From assembly GCF_001747085.1 (NCBI RefSeq), contig NZ_MDJD01000054.1, positions 372,001 to 436,000 of the forward strand: a stretch of DNA of 64,000 bases, read 5' to 3'. The notes below the pieces were generated by a model. The model saw only the letters and a list, made by a program, of their open reading frames with translations. It was not told the origin of the DNA and made no database searches. A program made the translations under genes and the position numbers. The DNA comes from Flavivirga aquatica. Its GTDB lineage: Bacteria; Bacteroidota; Bacteroidia; Flavobacteriales; Flavobacteriaceae. Positions 16,950 through 26,400 of this stretch are shown one piece after another; position 1 is the first letter of the stretch; every line of letters begins with the position of its first letter.

Positions 16950-18902
16950 TTATTTTTTAATTTGAGATTTTATACTTTTTAAAACTTCTTGATTTATATT
17001 TATTTTATATTTCACACTCAAATCTTTAATCCAATTCTTTTCTTTATAAGTTTGGTAATCGCTAATAACTGCTCCTTTAGATTCTTCAAATGTTTTTTGT
17101 TCTTTTGGTAGTACATCTTTAACTTTTACAAGTACAAAAGCATCATTGTGTTTATATATTTTTGAAACACCCTTTTTAAAACTAAACATTTTTGGAAGCG
17201 ATTGGTGCTCTGCATCCATTAGACCCGAAGTAAATATGACTTCTACTTTATCACTACTATTTACAAGTGACTTTATTTCATCTAAAGCCATATCTTTTTT
17301 CAATAATTTCGATACTTTTTTAAGTATTTTTTGCTTAGTTGAAGATGCAACAACGGCATCAATTCTTTCAGATTGTATGTAATTCTTTTTATTCTTATTA
17401 TAAAAATCTTGAATACCAATGGAATCTGTTTTCGCTGCATTCCAAATTGTTGACTCCATTAATTCAAATAGTAACAATCCATCTCTATATTCTCCTACAA
17501 TATGTGCAAATTCTTCATTTTCATTTTCTAAATTATCTTCTTGATACTGAATTAAGTTACTGTTTAAAAATGCTTCGTATTTATTTGATATAACATTTTT
17601 ATAAGAACTTTTCTCTACAGTACGTCCTTGGGTTTTGATTAAATAGTCTCCAAAATCTTTATAAAAAAACTGCTTCTTTCCTATTTTAATTAATGTTTTG
17701 TCTTCTTTAAAATCACTTGGTAATTTCCATGTTCTTTTAAAATAATCATCATTAAGAATTGACACAAAATAATCTAATGCTGGTTGTTTATCACTAATAC
17801 TATAGTGTGCTTTAAGTTTCTTAACTAATGCTTCATCAATTAATTTAGATCTATCGTCACGTTTTATTTTCTGCTCTAATTCAGACTTTATCACTTCGAA
17901 TTCTGGCACAGGTTTCTTTTCATATAACTTAACAATATGCCAACCATACTTGGTTTGAAAAGGCTTAGATACGTCTCCTATTTTTTCTAAATTAAAAGCT
18001 ACATCTTCAAACTCTTGTGTCCCTAATTGCCCTCCAGAAAAAGGTGATAACATACCGCCTTTTGGAGCTGAATTTTTATCATCTGAAAACTGTTTAGCTA
18101 AAGCCTCAAAACCTTCTCCTTGATTTATTTTTTTGTATATCTCGTTAATCCTAACTTCTGGTTTTTCAGCCAAAGAATCATTCTTCTTACTAACTACCAT
18201 TATATGTGCAACAGTACGTTCTCCTCTAGACTTTCTTTTATCTGTAACATTAACTATATGATATCCAAAACGTGTTCTAAATGGTTCTGAAACACTCCCT
18301 ACTTCTGTATTGAATGCTGCATTTTCAAATTTGTAGACCATTTTAAACCCTGAAAAGTAACCTAGTTTTTCTCCATAAACAGTTTGTCCGTTATGTACTT
18401 CTTTTCTAACATTCTCAAAACCTTCGCTTAAAGTTCTATCTCTCAGCTTTATTATTTTATTATATGCTACTAGAGTATCTTCTGGATTTGCGTTTTCAGA
18501 AATTTTTATTAAAATATGACTCGCTTTTACATCATAAGAAACTCTAGTGTATGCTTCCTCTATTAAAGCATCTGTAACTTTAGCATCTGTAACAAAACTT
18601 TTAGCTAATTGTTTTTTATAACTAGCCAATTCTCTAAGATAAGATGGCTTTTCATGAAGACCTAATGCCTTAGCTTCTTTTAACTTTAATTTATAATTAG
18701 TAAAAAGTTTTAAATACTCATCAACATCTTTTTGAGATTCATCCTGAACCAAATCAAGATTTTTATTATAAACTCTTAAAAATTCTGAGGCATAAATAGA
18801 TTCGTTATCAATGGTAAAAAGCACATCTTTATTTGTTGATTGCCCACTTACATTTAATATTGATAATGTTAAAAATAAAGTAAATAAATATCTTAATTGC
18901 AT
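16950..18902 (-). CDS. Peptidyl-prolyl isomerase with two parvulin domains
   Basis: A 650-aa exported protein with a signal peptide (YLFTLFLTLSILNVSGQ). The N-terminal helical SurA-type region (ESIYASEFLRVYNKNLDLV) is followed by two parvulin domains: VKASHILIKI...KLGYFSGF...PFRTRFGYHIVNVTDKR (about residues 125-225) and RTVAHIMVV...APKGGMLSPF...PFQTKYGWHIVKLYEKK (about 228-325). A long C-terminal region follows with further PPIase-like fragments. The role is periplasmic folding of outer-membrane and secreted proteins. It is the first gene of a four-gene operon and has a good promoter just upstream. Confidence 0.92.
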   Translation of the reverse strand: MQLRYLFTLFLTLSILNVSGQSTNKDVLFTIDNESIYASEFLRVYNKNLDLVQDESQKDVDEYLKLFTNYKLKLKEAKALGLHEKPSYLRELASYKKQLAKSFVTDAKVTDALIEEAYTRVSYDVKASHILIKISENANPEDTLVAYNKIIKLRDRTLSEGFENVRKEVHNGQTVYGEKLGYFSGFKMVYKFENAAFNTEVGSVSEPFRTRFGYHIVNVTDKRKSRGERTVAHIMVVSKKNDSLAEKPEVRINEIYKKINQGEGFEALAKQFSDDKNSAPKGGMLSPFSGGQLGTQEFEDVAFNLEKIGDVSKPFQTKYGWHIVKLYEKKPVPEFEVIKSELEQKIKRDDRSKLIDEALVKKLKAHYSISDKQPALDYFVSILNDDYFKRTWKLPSDFKEDKTLIKIGKKQFFYKDFGDYLIKTQGRTVEKSSYKNVISNKYEAFLNSNLIQYQEDNLENENEEFAHIVGEYRDGLLLFELMESTIWNAAKTDSIGIQDFYNKNKKNYIQSERIDAVVASSTKQKILKKVSKLLKKDMALDEIKSLVNSSDKVEVIFTSGLMDAEHQSLPKMFSFKKGVSKIYKHNDAFVLVKVKDVLPKEQKTFEESKGAVISDYQTYKEKNWIKDLSVKYKININQEVLKSIKSQIKK

Positions 18903-18926
18903 AGAATGAAAATTATTAAACGGTTA

Positions 18927-18956
18927 CAAAAATACTAATATAAACCTATAATACAA
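18927..18956 (-). promoter_or_regulatory. Promoter of the SurA/MoxR operon
   Basis: On the minus strand, TTG at 18956-18954 and TATTTTTG at 18934-18927 are separated by 19 nt, an exact match to the Bacteroidota -33/-7 pattern. It lies 24 nt before the ATG at 18902. Confidence 0.75.
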
Positions 18957-19026
18957 GTTGTTTTATAAACGATTAAAAAAAGCATATATTACACTTTTTT
19001 TAAAATTAAAATCTTAAGTATAGTTG

Positions 19027-19263
19027 ATGAGAAAACTAAAATTAATTTGGGATTTCCACGGACCAAATGCCAGTAAAATAGCACAACACCACGAAATTCA
19101 CTTAAAAGAATATATTCAATTGGAGAACTTAAATATCTCCATTACTGGATTTGAAGATTTAAATAATCTTCATACTATAGCTTTTTTGGTAGTAAACGAA
19201 AACGATATGAAACCTATAAGAGATGCTTTAAAACCACATAGAGGACAAGTTTATATTGAATAA
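19027..19263 (+). CDS. Small conserved protein, function unknown
   Basis: A 78-aa soluble protein from ATG 19027 (MRKLKLIWDFHGPNASKIA). A mixed alpha/beta pattern follows: HHEIHLKEYI, NISITGFEDLNNLHTIAFLVV and MKPIRDALKPHRGQVYIE. The start KLIWDFRGP-type and the HHxIHLKEY histidines are conserved in flavobacterial homologues as I recall them. No catalytic family is recognised. It is divergent from the SurA operon and followed by a bidirectional terminator, so it is a single-gene transcript. Confidence 0.75.
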   Translation: MRKLKLIWDFHGPNASKIAQHHEIHLKEYIQLENLNISITGFEDLNNLHTIAFLVVNENDMKPIRDALKPHRGQVYIE

Positions 19264-19352
19264 AATTTCCATTATAAAACAAACAAAAGTAAGACGTAAG
19301 AAATTAGGAGTTATCAAAATCATCCTATTTTTTATATTTAACAGATAAAATA

Positions 19353-19381
19353 AAACCTCTTAGAATTAATCGTAGAGGTTT
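19353..19381. terminator. Bidirectional terminator
   Basis: AAACCTCT at 19353-19360 pairs with AGAGGTTT at 19374-19381. An A-rich run lies on the left and T-rich sequence on the right. It lies between convergent genes ending at 19263 and 19412. Confidence 0.65.
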
Positions 19382-19411
19382 CTGTTTTTATACTATTATA
19401 TGCAAGTCATT

Positions 19412-19672
19412 TTATTCCTTTTTTAGAACATACGTATAGAACCACATTAAAGTAAATGTAGGTATAACATCTAAACCAGGAAGCGCTTCTTCGGCAAAGG
19501 TTATAATTCCTGCTATTTTACCAGGTTTTCCCTTATAAAGGCTCGTCATTAACCAACCAGATACTGGCGCCCAAATAATATCTGAAAACTCTCCTATTCC
19601 TGGAATTATAAAAGATGCGCATCCAATTGCATCTAAAATAATACCTAGTACTAATTTTTTATATTTATTCAT
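19412..19672 (-). CDS. Small membrane protein, unknown
   Basis: An 86-aa protein with two or three hydrophobic segments (LGIILDAIGCASFIIPGIGEF, IIWAPVSGWLMTSLY and VIPTFTLMWFYTYVL). The ASFIIPGIGEFSDIIWAP stretch is rich in glycine and proline and resembles small conserved flavobacterial inner-membrane proteins. No function is known to me. It is followed by the shared terminator at 19353-19381. folE lies upstream on the same strand, 57 nt away. Confidence 0.7.
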   Translation of the reverse strand: MNKYKKLVLGIILDAIGCASFIIPGIGEFSDIIWAPVSGWLMTSLYKGKPGKIAGIITFAEEALPGLDVIPTFTLMWFYTYVLKKE

Positions 19673-19729
19673 TAAGTAATATTTAATATATCACTATAAA
19701 CAAGAAATATACCAATTTTCATTACAATA

Positions 19730-20317
19730 CTACTTTCCAATTAACTTTAAAAACTCATTTCTAGTCTCGCTCTTTTCAAATTGACCTCTAAATCCAGAGG
19801 TTGTAGTAATCGAGTTTTGCTTTTGCACACCACGCATCATCATGCACATATGAGAAGCTTCTATAACAACAGCAACTCCTTGAGGTTTTAAAGTGTCATT
19901 AATACAATCTAAAACTTGCTCTGTTAAACGTTCTTGCACTTGTAACCGTCTAGCAAAAACATCTAAAATTCTTGGCAACTTACTCAAACCTACAATATAA
20001 CCATTTGGTATATATGCTATATGGGCTTTACCAAAAAATGGCAAAATATGATGCTCGCAAAGTGAATACAGCTCTATATCCTTTACAATAACCATCTCAT
20101 TATAAGATTCTTTAAACATAGCGCTTTTAAGAATCTCTACAGGATCTTGATCATACCCCTGAGTTAAAAACTGCATAGCTTTAGCTGCTCGCTCTGGAGT
20201 TTTTAAAAGTCCGTCACGCTCTGTATCTTCCCCTAAATCTTGAATAATATTTTTGTATCTATCTTTAACATCATCAGTTACTTTCATATTATACTCTTCA
20301 AACTTCTTATAAGGCAT
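19730..20317 (-). CDS. folE: GTP cyclohydrolase I FolE
   Basis: Converts GTP to 7,8-dihydroneopterin triphosphate, the first step to tetrahydrofolate and other pterins. The protein has 195 aa from the ATG at 20317; a longer frame starts with TTG at 20329. Motifs: [13 protein letters not shown] near residue 37, the zinc-site [20 protein letters not shown] near 84, [20 protein letters not shown] near 110 and [16 protein letters not shown] near 155 with the second zinc cysteine. It is a homodecameric cytosolic enzyme. It is likely monocistronic or paired with the downstream 86-aa gene. Confidence 0.96.
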   Translation of the reverse strand: MPYKKFEEYNMKVTDDVKDRYKNIIQDLGEDTERDGLLKTPERAAKAMQFLTQGYDQDPVEILKSAMFKESYNEMVIVKDIELYSLCEHHILPFFGKAHIAYIPNGYIVGLSKLPRILDVFARRLQVQERLTEQVLDCINDTLKPQGVAVVIEASHMCMMMRGVQKQNSITTTSGFRGQFEKSETRNEFLKLIGK

Positions 20318-20443
20318 ATCTTTTTTCAATCTTTTAATGAGTTTTTATTTTTAATTAAATATAGAATTTAAAATGAACTTAATCATAAAACAAATTCTTA
20401 ATTTCACTTCAACAATTCTAACCAACAAATTTAAAAAACAATA

Positions 20444-20830
20444 ATGATTAAACTTGTACGTATTATTGATGCCATTCCGAATTTAGGTTATCTTCTTTTT
20501 TCCGCAGCTTCATTATTAATATTTCTTTTAACTTACTTCTTTAATTATAATGTAAATACATTAGATATTACGGAAACAGCCTCTTTAATATTTGGATACT
20601 CAGCTTTAGGTTTTATTATTAAGAATGGGAGTTTCACAAAAAACAAAAATAAGTTTTTTAAATTTTTCTTATTAAGTATTTCTGTTTTATTAATAGGTAC
20701 AGTACTCAAAATACTACACTTAAATTATTCAAAAAAAGTTTTTCTATTAAGTTTTAGCTTAATGAGTTTATCATATTCCCTCTATTTTGTTAAAAAGAAA
20801 TATAAATTAGTTTTAGATTATTTTAAATAG
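20444..20830 (+). CDS. Membrane protein, apparently cut short by an in-frame TAG
   Basis: 128 codons encode a protein with about four hydrophobic segments (IPNLGYLLFSAASLLIFLLTYFF, ASLIFGYSALGFII, FFLLSISVLLIGTVLKIL and FLLSFSLMSLSYSLYFV). It ends DYFK at a TAG (20828-20830). The same frame then stays open for another 51 codons to TAA 20984-20986 and encodes a further hydrophobic helix and a charged tail. GTVLKILHL recalls the small-membrane-protein motif seen in GldL, but similarity is not enough to assign the family. It is either a natural 128-aa protein or a nonsense mutant of a 180-codon gene. It lies directly before lolD. Confidence 0.55.
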   Translation: MIKLVRIIDAIPNLGYLLFSAASLLIFLLTYFFNYNVNTLDITETASLIFGYSALGFIIKNGSFTKNKNKFFKFFLLSISVLLIGTVLKILHLNYSKKVFLLSFSLMSLSYSLYFVKKKYKLVLDYFK

Positions 20831-20986
20831 ATATACTTCACCAGTATAGTACTTCTAAAGCTAATTAACATAAATCACTTCCTATATTTTGATGAAATTT
20901 GGATAATTAATTTTATTTCTACAGTATTAGTAGTAATATTGATTTATTTTAAATATAAAAAATCACCAAATTGGTTAAGTCAATAA
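20831..20986 (+). other. In-frame continuation of the 20444 gene after TAG
   Basis: 51 sense codons without ATG follow the TAG in the same frame. They encode IYFTSIVLLKLININHFLYF, a hydrophobic stretch FISTVLVVILIYF and [11 protein letters not shown], ending 1 nt before the lolD ATG. A stop-free run of this length is unlikely in such AT-rich DNA, and the membrane-like composition matches the upstream ORF. I infer it was, or is, the C-terminus of that protein. Confidence 0.5.
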
Positions 20987-20987
20987 A

Positions 20988-21650
20988 ATGATTCGAGCAA
21001 AAAACATACATAAAAATTACGACGATCTACATGTTTTAAAAGGTGTAGATATACATATTAAAAAAGGTGAAATTGTTTCAATTGTTGGCGCTTCTGGAGC
21101 TGGAAAAACAACTTTATTACAGATATTAGGCACACTAGACCGAGCTTCTTCAAATAAAAAATTTGAATTAAGTATAAATGGCACTAATATTAGCGCTGTT
21201 AAAGATAAAGCTTTAGCCAAATTTAGGAATGAGCATATTGGTTTTATCTTTCAATTTCATCAACTCTTACCTGAATTCACTGCTTTAGAAAATGTTTGTT
21301 TACCTGCTTTTATTAAAGGTACTAAAAAATCTGAAGCAGAAAATCGAGCTAAAGAACTTCTAGATTTCTTAGGTTTATCCCATCGGTACGATCATAAACC
21401 AAATGAATTATCTGGCGGAGAACAACAACGTGTTGCTGTAGCTCGAGCTTTAATAAATAAGCCTGATTTAATTTTTGCCGATGAACCTTCTGGTAACCTT
21501 GATAGTGAATCTGCCGAAAATTTACATAAGCTCTTTTTTAAATTACGTGACGAATTTGGACAAACTTTTGTTATTGTAACCCATAATAAGGAATTGGCTG
21601 ATATGGCTGATAAAAAACTAACTATGGTTGATGGTAAAATTCTAATCTAA
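20988..21650 (+). CDS. lolD: ABC transporter ATP-binding protein, LolD/MacB type
   Basis: A 220-aa ATPase with Walker [10 protein letters not shown] near residue 35, Q-loop [18 protein letters not shown] near 88, signature [15 protein letters not shown] near 140, Walker [15 protein letters not shown] near 160 and the H-loop [10 protein letters not shown]. Its length and the [13 protein letters not shown] stretch match the LolD/MacB/FtsE-like subfamily. The likely role is powering release of lipoproteins from the inner membrane with LolC/E-type permeases, which are not in this window. The gene follows the interrupted membrane gene, possibly in one transcript. Confidence 0.88.
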   Translation: MIRAKNIHKNYDDLHVLKGVDIHIKKGEIVSIVGASGAGKTTLLQILGTLDRASSNKKFELSINGTNISAVKDKALAKFRNEHIGFIFQFHQLLPEFTALENVCLPAFIKGTKKSEAENRAKELLDFLGLSHRYDHKPNELSGGEQQRVAVARALINKPDLIFADEPSGNLDSESAENLHKLFFKLRDEFGQTFVIVTHNKELADMADKKLTMVDGKILI

Positions 21651-21657
21651 ATTCGTT

Positions 21658-22491
21658 TTATTCATTTTTTTGAGCAAACAACCAATCTAATAAATTAGGT
21701 GTGTCGTAAGCCAGAGGCCAACAAATATGAGCAACATTTTTTAACTCTGTATATAAAGGGGCTCCTCCTGCTCTTTTTATTGATGCAATCATATCTCTAG
21801 AAAAGTTTACAGAAACAGCTGTATCTATTTCTCCATGAAAAGCCCAAACTGGAACATCTACAATTTTATGTGCCAATTTAGGGTTTCCACCCCCACATAT
21901 AGGAATAGCTGCCGCAAACATTTTAGGGTATTGTTGAATATAGTGCCATGTACCAAAACCTCCCATAGATTGCCCTGTAACATAACGTCTAGTAGGATCT
22001 ATAAAAAATTCTTTTTCTATAGATTTAATAGCATCAAAAACTAGAAATTCAATATCTGTAAGTGTATTTAGTCTATGGCTTGAAGAAACTCCCCAACTAG
22101 AATTTAGTGGACATTGCGGCACAAAAACAAAACAAGGATAGTCTTTTCTATTTTTGGACTTAGTCAGTATTTGAGATGGCCAGCAACTTGAAATTTGTTT
22201 AATATTATCTGTACCTCGTCCTCCTGTACCTGAAAGACAAACTACTAATGGATATGTTTTTTTAGGATCGTAGTTTAGTGGCTTTAATAAACGATAATTT
22301 AATGTATCATTTTGAGCATTCACATATACTCTTGCTTCAAAAAGTTTAGCTACTTCTAAAACATGTTTCGCTCCTTCTCTATGTCGTTTTATTGAAGTAA
22401 TATTATCTTCACTAGTTGTTTGAGCTTGTGTTTTTGATATTTGAATAATCGATATTATTATTGATAAAAATAGAGTTATAAACGCCTTCAT
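21658..22491 (-). CDS. Secreted alpha/beta-hydrolase (esterase-like)
   Basis: A 277-aa exported hydrolase. A signal peptide (ITLFLSIIISIIQISKTQA) is followed by an esterase/PHB-depolymerase-like fold. The oxyanion region is VVCLSGTGGRGTDNIKQ near residue 83, the nucleophile serine is in GQSMGGFGTWHY near 168, the acid is probably in HGEIDTAVS near 220 and the histidine in NVAHICW near 252. The family includes carboxylesterases, feruloyl esterases and small peptidases. The substrate cannot be inferred. It is convergent with lolD, with a gap of only 7 nt, and no terminator is visible between them. Confidence 0.82.
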   Translation of the reverse strand: MKAFITLFLSIIISIIQISKTQAQTTSEDNITSIKRHREGAKHVLEVAKLFEARVYVNAQNDTLNYRLLKPLNYDPKKTYPLVVCLSGTGGRGTDNIKQISSCWPSQILTKSKNRKDYPCFVFVPQCPLNSSWGVSSSHRLNTLTDIEFLVFDAIKSIEKEFFIDPTRRYVTGQSMGGFGTWHYIQQYPKMFAAAIPICGGGNPKLAHKIVDVPVWAFHGEIDTAVSVNFSRDMIASIKRAGGAPLYTELKNVAHICWPLAYDTPNLLDWLFAQKNE

Positions 22492-22559
22492 CTTTTTGTA
22501 TATTAGTAGAGTACACTATTAAGTATTAAAGATACTATTATATTTTATAAAAAAACCAT

Positions 22560-23741
22560 TTACGAAATAGTCTTAATTTTTCGTTTGTTATATAAAGCTA
22601 TCAGTCCTAAAAAGGGACCAACAGCAAGTATTATAAAGAGGTATTTAACATTAACCATATTAATCAATACATTAAAAACCTGAATACTAACAATAGTTAT
22701 TGCAAAACCTATAGAATTTACAATAGTAAGTGCTGTTCCTTTATATTCTGAGATAGTATTTTGGGCTACAAGTGATGAAAACAAGGGAGAATCTGCAATA
22801 ACAACCATGCCCCAAAACACAAGAAAACCTATAAAAAGAAACTCATTATTAATCATAAAAAAAAATGGTGATAATAAACAACATAAACATGACAAGGCTA
22901 ATGCGCTAAAAGCTATTTTTTTTGCTCCAAATATTTGAGATAAATATCCAGATACTACACAAGCAAAAGCACCTACTCCAATGATAATAAAACTAAGTAT
23001 AGAAACACTATAACTCATTGTATTATGTACTTTCATATAAGCTGCTAATAATACAGGAATAAATGCCCAGAATGTATACAACTCCCACATATGTCCAAAA
23101 TACCCAAATGCAGCACCTCTAAAATTAGGTGCTTTAAAAACTTTATATAATACCGAAAAATCTAATTTTGAAGCAAGCTTTCTATATGGCCCATTAGGTA
23201 TAAATACAAGTATAAGCACACCTCCTAATACTGCCAATCCAAAAGTAATGTACACAACTAATTTCCATGGTAACACAGTTTCTAAACCATTTAAAAAATG
23301 AGGGAATGCTGTTCCTAAAACTAAAGCCCCAACTAAAAACCCTAATGATTTGCCTAATCCTTCTCTGTAATAATCTGAAGCTATTTTCATTCCTACAGGG
23401 TATATACCTGCCAAAAAGAAACCTGTTAAAAACCTAACTACAAATAAACTAATTATACTATGACCTCCATAAACCATCATTACATTAAAAACAGCGGCAA
23501 TTATAGCACTAAAAAAGAATACTCTTGATGGTGAAAACCGGTCTGTTATCGTAAAAAGTGCAAATAAAAATGTTCCTAAAATAAAACCAAATTGTACAGC
23601 TGAAGTTAAATGTCCTAGTGCAGATGTATTCAAGTTAAAATTGCTCATCAAATCCTCCATAATACCATTTCCTACAAACCATAATGAAGTACAACAAAAT
23701 TGAGAAAAAACAATAATGGGTAAAATTCTTTTTGAAGACAT
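22560..23741 (-). CDS. MFS transporter
   Basis: A 393-aa protein with about 12 hydrophobic segments in two halves, typical of the major facilitator superfamily. The N-terminal half has LTSAVQFGFILGTFLFALF and DRFSPSRVFFFSA, equivalent to the loop 2-3 GxxxDRxxRR motif. FLTGFFLAGIYPVGMKIASD follows. Small residues are frequent in the helices. The sequence resembles the nitrate/cyanate-type or YbjJ-like MFS subfamilies, but I cannot name a substrate. It is divergent from the DUF2400 gene, with 92 nt between the starts. Confidence 0.88.
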   Translation of the reverse strand: MSSKRILPIIVFSQFCCTSLWFVGNGIMEDLMSNFNLNTSALGHLTSAVQFGFILGTFLFALFTITDRFSPSRVFFFSAIIAAVFNVMMVYGGHSIISLFVVRFLTGFFLAGIYPVGMKIASDYYREGLGKSLGFLVGALVLGTAFPHFLNGLETVLPWKLVVYITFGLAVLGGVLILVFIPNGPYRKLASKLDFSVLYKVFKAPNFRGAAFGYFGHMWELYTFWAFIPVLLAAYMKVHNTMSYSVSILSFIIIGVGAFACVVSGYLSQIFGAKKIAFSALALSCLCCLLSPFFFMINNEFLFIGFLVFWGMVVIADSPLFSSLVAQNTISEYKGTALTIVNSIGFAITIVSIQVFNVLINMVNVKYLFIILAVGPFLGLIALYNKRKIKTIS

Positions 23742-23819
23742 CTTTAATAAAATTATAAAATGAATTTAATTTTTAATCGAGGAACAATATAAGACGTTTT
23801 TAAATTCAACTTATTACAA

Positions 23820-23827
23820 TACTTTTG
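23820..23827 (+). promoter_or_regulatory. -7 element for the DUF2400 gene, very close to the ATG
   Basis: TACTTTTG is an exact TAnnTTTG match only 6 nt before the ATG at 23834. A transcript starting at the usual distance would have almost no leader. This supports the ATG at 23834 over an upstream TTG. Confidence 0.55.
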
Positions 23828-23833
23828 TTAATT

Positions 23834-24619
23834 ATGAATGATACATTAAAAAAGTTAAGTAAAACCGAGCTTAAAGAATTTCTGGACGCTAAAGTTCAAC
23901 AATATAATAACCCTAAATTTATTGAAAGTGACCCCATACAAATTCCGCATATATTTAATAAAAAAGAGGATATTGAAATTTCAGGTTTTTTAACAGCCAC
24001 TATAGCCTGGGGAAACCGAAAAAGCATTATTAATAATGCTAATAAATTAATGAATTTACTAGATAACGCTCCTTCGGATTTTGTAATGAATCATCAAGAA
24101 ACCGATTTAGAAAAACTACAGCCTTTTGTACATAGAACTTTTAATGGTAATGATTGTGTCCAGTTTATAAAATCGTTAAAACATATTTACAAAAATCATA
24201 ACGGATTAGAGTCTGTTTTTGCTAAATCTTCTAAAAACGAATCTCTGCAAACTTCTATTTCTAAATTTAAAACTATCTTTTTTGAAATTGAACATTTACC
24301 TAGAACTCAAAAACATGTTAGCGACCCTTTAAAAAATTCGGCAGCTAAACGCATTAACATGTTTTTACGTTGGATGGTAAGAAATGACAATACTGGTGTA
24401 GACTTTGGTATTTGGAAAAACCTTTCTTCCAGTCAACTCTCCTGCCCTTTAGATGTACATTCTGGAAATGTTGCTAGAAAATTAGGGCTATTAAACAGAA
24501 AACAAAATGATGCTAAAGCTTTATTAGAATTAGATACAGCTTTAAGACAATTAGACCCAAAAGATCCTGTTAAATATGATTTTGCATTATTTGGATTAGG
24601 TGTTTTTGAAGGATTTTAA
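23834..24619 (+). CDS. DUF2400 (TIGR02757) family protein
   Basis: A 261-aa cytoplasmic protein recognised by LxDxKVQQYNNPKFIESDPIQIPH at the N-terminus, FLTATIAWGNRKSI near residue 56, AAKRINMFLRWMVR near 175 and the ending DPVKYDFALFGLGVFEGF. Its helical pattern resembles the DNA-glycosylase superfamily, and the motif KRxxxFLRWMVR is diagnostic of DUF2400. The biochemical function is unknown. A TACTTTTG element sits just before the start, so the mRNA may be leaderless. An S10 peptidase follows after 56 nt on the same strand. Confidence 0.88.
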   Translation: MNDTLKKLSKTELKEFLDAKVQQYNNPKFIESDPIQIPHIFNKKEDIEISGFLTATIAWGNRKSIINNANKLMNLLDNAPSDFVMNHQETDLEKLQPFVHRTFNGNDCVQFIKSLKHIYKNHNGLESVFAKSSKNESLQTSISKFKTIFFEIEHLPRTQKHVSDPLKNSAAKRINMFLRWMVRNDNTGVDFGIWKNLSSSQLSCPLDVHSGNVARKLGLLNRKQNDAKALLELDTALRQLDPKDPVKYDFALFGLGVFEGF

Positions 24620-24675
24620 CATTTGTTTTATTTACCTTTACTCTACTTTATACAACTATAATTAAGACTTTTTAT

Positions 24676-26163
24676 ATGAAACATTATTTAGCATTTTTAT
24701 TATCGATATCTACTTTATTCGTTTATTCTCAAAAAAGAAAGATCCCAACTGATACTATGGTTGTTACCACACATAATACAACTATAAAAAACACTAGTTT
24801 TTCATATACAGCAACTACAGGTACGCAACCTGTATGGAATAAAGATGGCAACCCTATTGCGACACTTTACTACACCTATTATGAGCGCAATAATGTTAAA
24901 AATAAAGCGAATAGACCTTTAGTTATTTCTTTTAATGGTGGTCCTGGTTCTGCATCTGTATGGATGCATATTGCATATACAGGTCCTAAAGTTTTAAATA
25001 TTGATAATGAAGGTTACCCTGTTCAACCTTATGGTATTAAAAACAATCCTAATTCTATTCTTGATGTTGCAGACATTGTGTATGTTAATCCTGTAAATAC
25101 TGGTTATTCAAGAATGATTAAAGATAAAGAAGATAATTTACCTAGCAGGGAAACCTTTTTTGGTATTAATGCAGATATTAAATATTTAGCCGAATGGATT
25201 AACACCTTTGTTTCTAGAAAAAACAGATGGGAATCTCCAAAATATATTATTGGTGAAAGTTATGGTGGCACCCGAGTTATGGGCTTAGCTAACGAATTAC
25301 AAAATAACCAATGGATGTATTTAAATGGTGTTATTTTAGTATCCCCCGCAGATTATAAACTTTATAATACTTCGCAACCTGTATATTCGGCGCTGAACTT
25401 ACCTTATTTTACAGCGGCAGCATGGTATCAAAAAGTATTACCTGAGACATTACAACAAAAAGATTTATTAGATATTTTACCTGAAGTTGAAAATTACACT
25501 ATCAATACACTCATGCCTGCATTGGCTAAAGGAGGTTTTATTTCTAAGGATGAAAAACAAAATGTTGCTAAAAAAATGGCATATTATTCTGGATTAAGTA
25601 AATCGGCCATTTTGCAAAACAACTTAGATGTTCCTACACGCTTTTTTTGGAAAGAGCTTTTACGTAATAAAACGGGACAAACCATTGGACGTTTAGATTC
25701 TAGGTATTTAGGTATTGATAAAACCGAAGCTGGTGATAGCCCAGATTTTAATCCTGAATTAACATCATGGATGCATTCTTTTACTCCAGCTATTAATTAT
25801 TACATAAAAACGCACTTAAACTTTAAAACAGATGTTAAATACAATATGTTTGGTGATGTACACCCTTGGGACAAAAGAAATAATAATACCCGCGAAGGTT
25901 TAAGAGAAGCTATGGCTAAAAATCCATATTTAAAAGTACTAGTTCAATCTGGCTATTATGATGGGGCTACAACTTATTTCGGGGCTAAATATACGATGTG
26001 GCAAATCGACCCTAGCGGAAAAATGAAAGACCGTTTTACTTTTAAAGGCTATAGAAGTGGACACATGATGTATTTACGTCACGATGATTTAATATCTGCT
26101 AATGATGATTTACGTGAGTTTATAAATAACTCATTATCTAATGGTAAGGCTGCTAAGTATTAA
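24676..26163 (+). CDS. S10 family serine carboxypeptidase-like protein
   Basis: A 495-aa exported protein with a signal peptide (YLAFLLSISTLFVYSQ). The S10 signature appears in order: FNGGPGSASVWMH near residue 92 for the oxyanion region, the nucleophile GESYGGTRVMGL near 195, the acid in SGYYDGATTYF near 427 and the histidine in GHMMYLR near 468. The family removes C-terminal residues from peptides, and bacterial members may act on peptides taken up in the periplasm. No partner gene is visible. A gap of about 237 nt to the next gene includes a small AAAACAAAT/ATTTGTTTT hairpin at 26294-26331. Confidence 0.92.
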   Translation: MKHYLAFLLSISTLFVYSQKRKIPTDTMVVTTHNTTIKNTSFSYTATTGTQPVWNKDGNPIATLYYTYYERNNVKNKANRPLVISFNGGPGSASVWMHIAYTGPKVLNIDNEGYPVQPYGIKNNPNSILDVADIVYVNPVNTGYSRMIKDKEDNLPSRETFFGINADIKYLAEWINTFVSRKNRWESPKYIIGESYGGTRVMGLANELQNNQWMYLNGVILVSPADYKLYNTSQPVYSALNLPYFTAAAWYQKVLPETLQQKDLLDILPEVENYTINTLMPALAKGGFISKDEKQNVAKKMAYYSGLSKSAILQNNLDVPTRFFWKELLRNKTGQTIGRLDSRYLGIDKTEAGDSPDFNPELTSWMHSFTPAINYYIKTHLNFKTDVKYNMFGDVHPWDKRNNNTREGLREAMAKNPYLKVLVQSGYYDGATTYFGAKYTMWQIDPSGKMKDRFTFKGYRSGHMMYLRHDDLISANDDLREFINNSLSNGKAAKY

Positions 26164-26400
26164 AAAGGGAGTTTATTTTGCAGTCTTTTAATTTTAAATC
26201 ACCTAATAATTGGGTAAAATTACTTGTATTATAAATTAGGTATTTTCATTCTAATAAATATCACTCTATCATTATATCTTTAAGATGTAATCGAAAACAA
26301 ATCACTCAACTAAGTAGCTACTATTTGTTTTAAATTACTAAGGTGGCATCTGAAAAACCTATTTTTAAATAGAGTAAGATATTTAATTAAAATATAAGTC

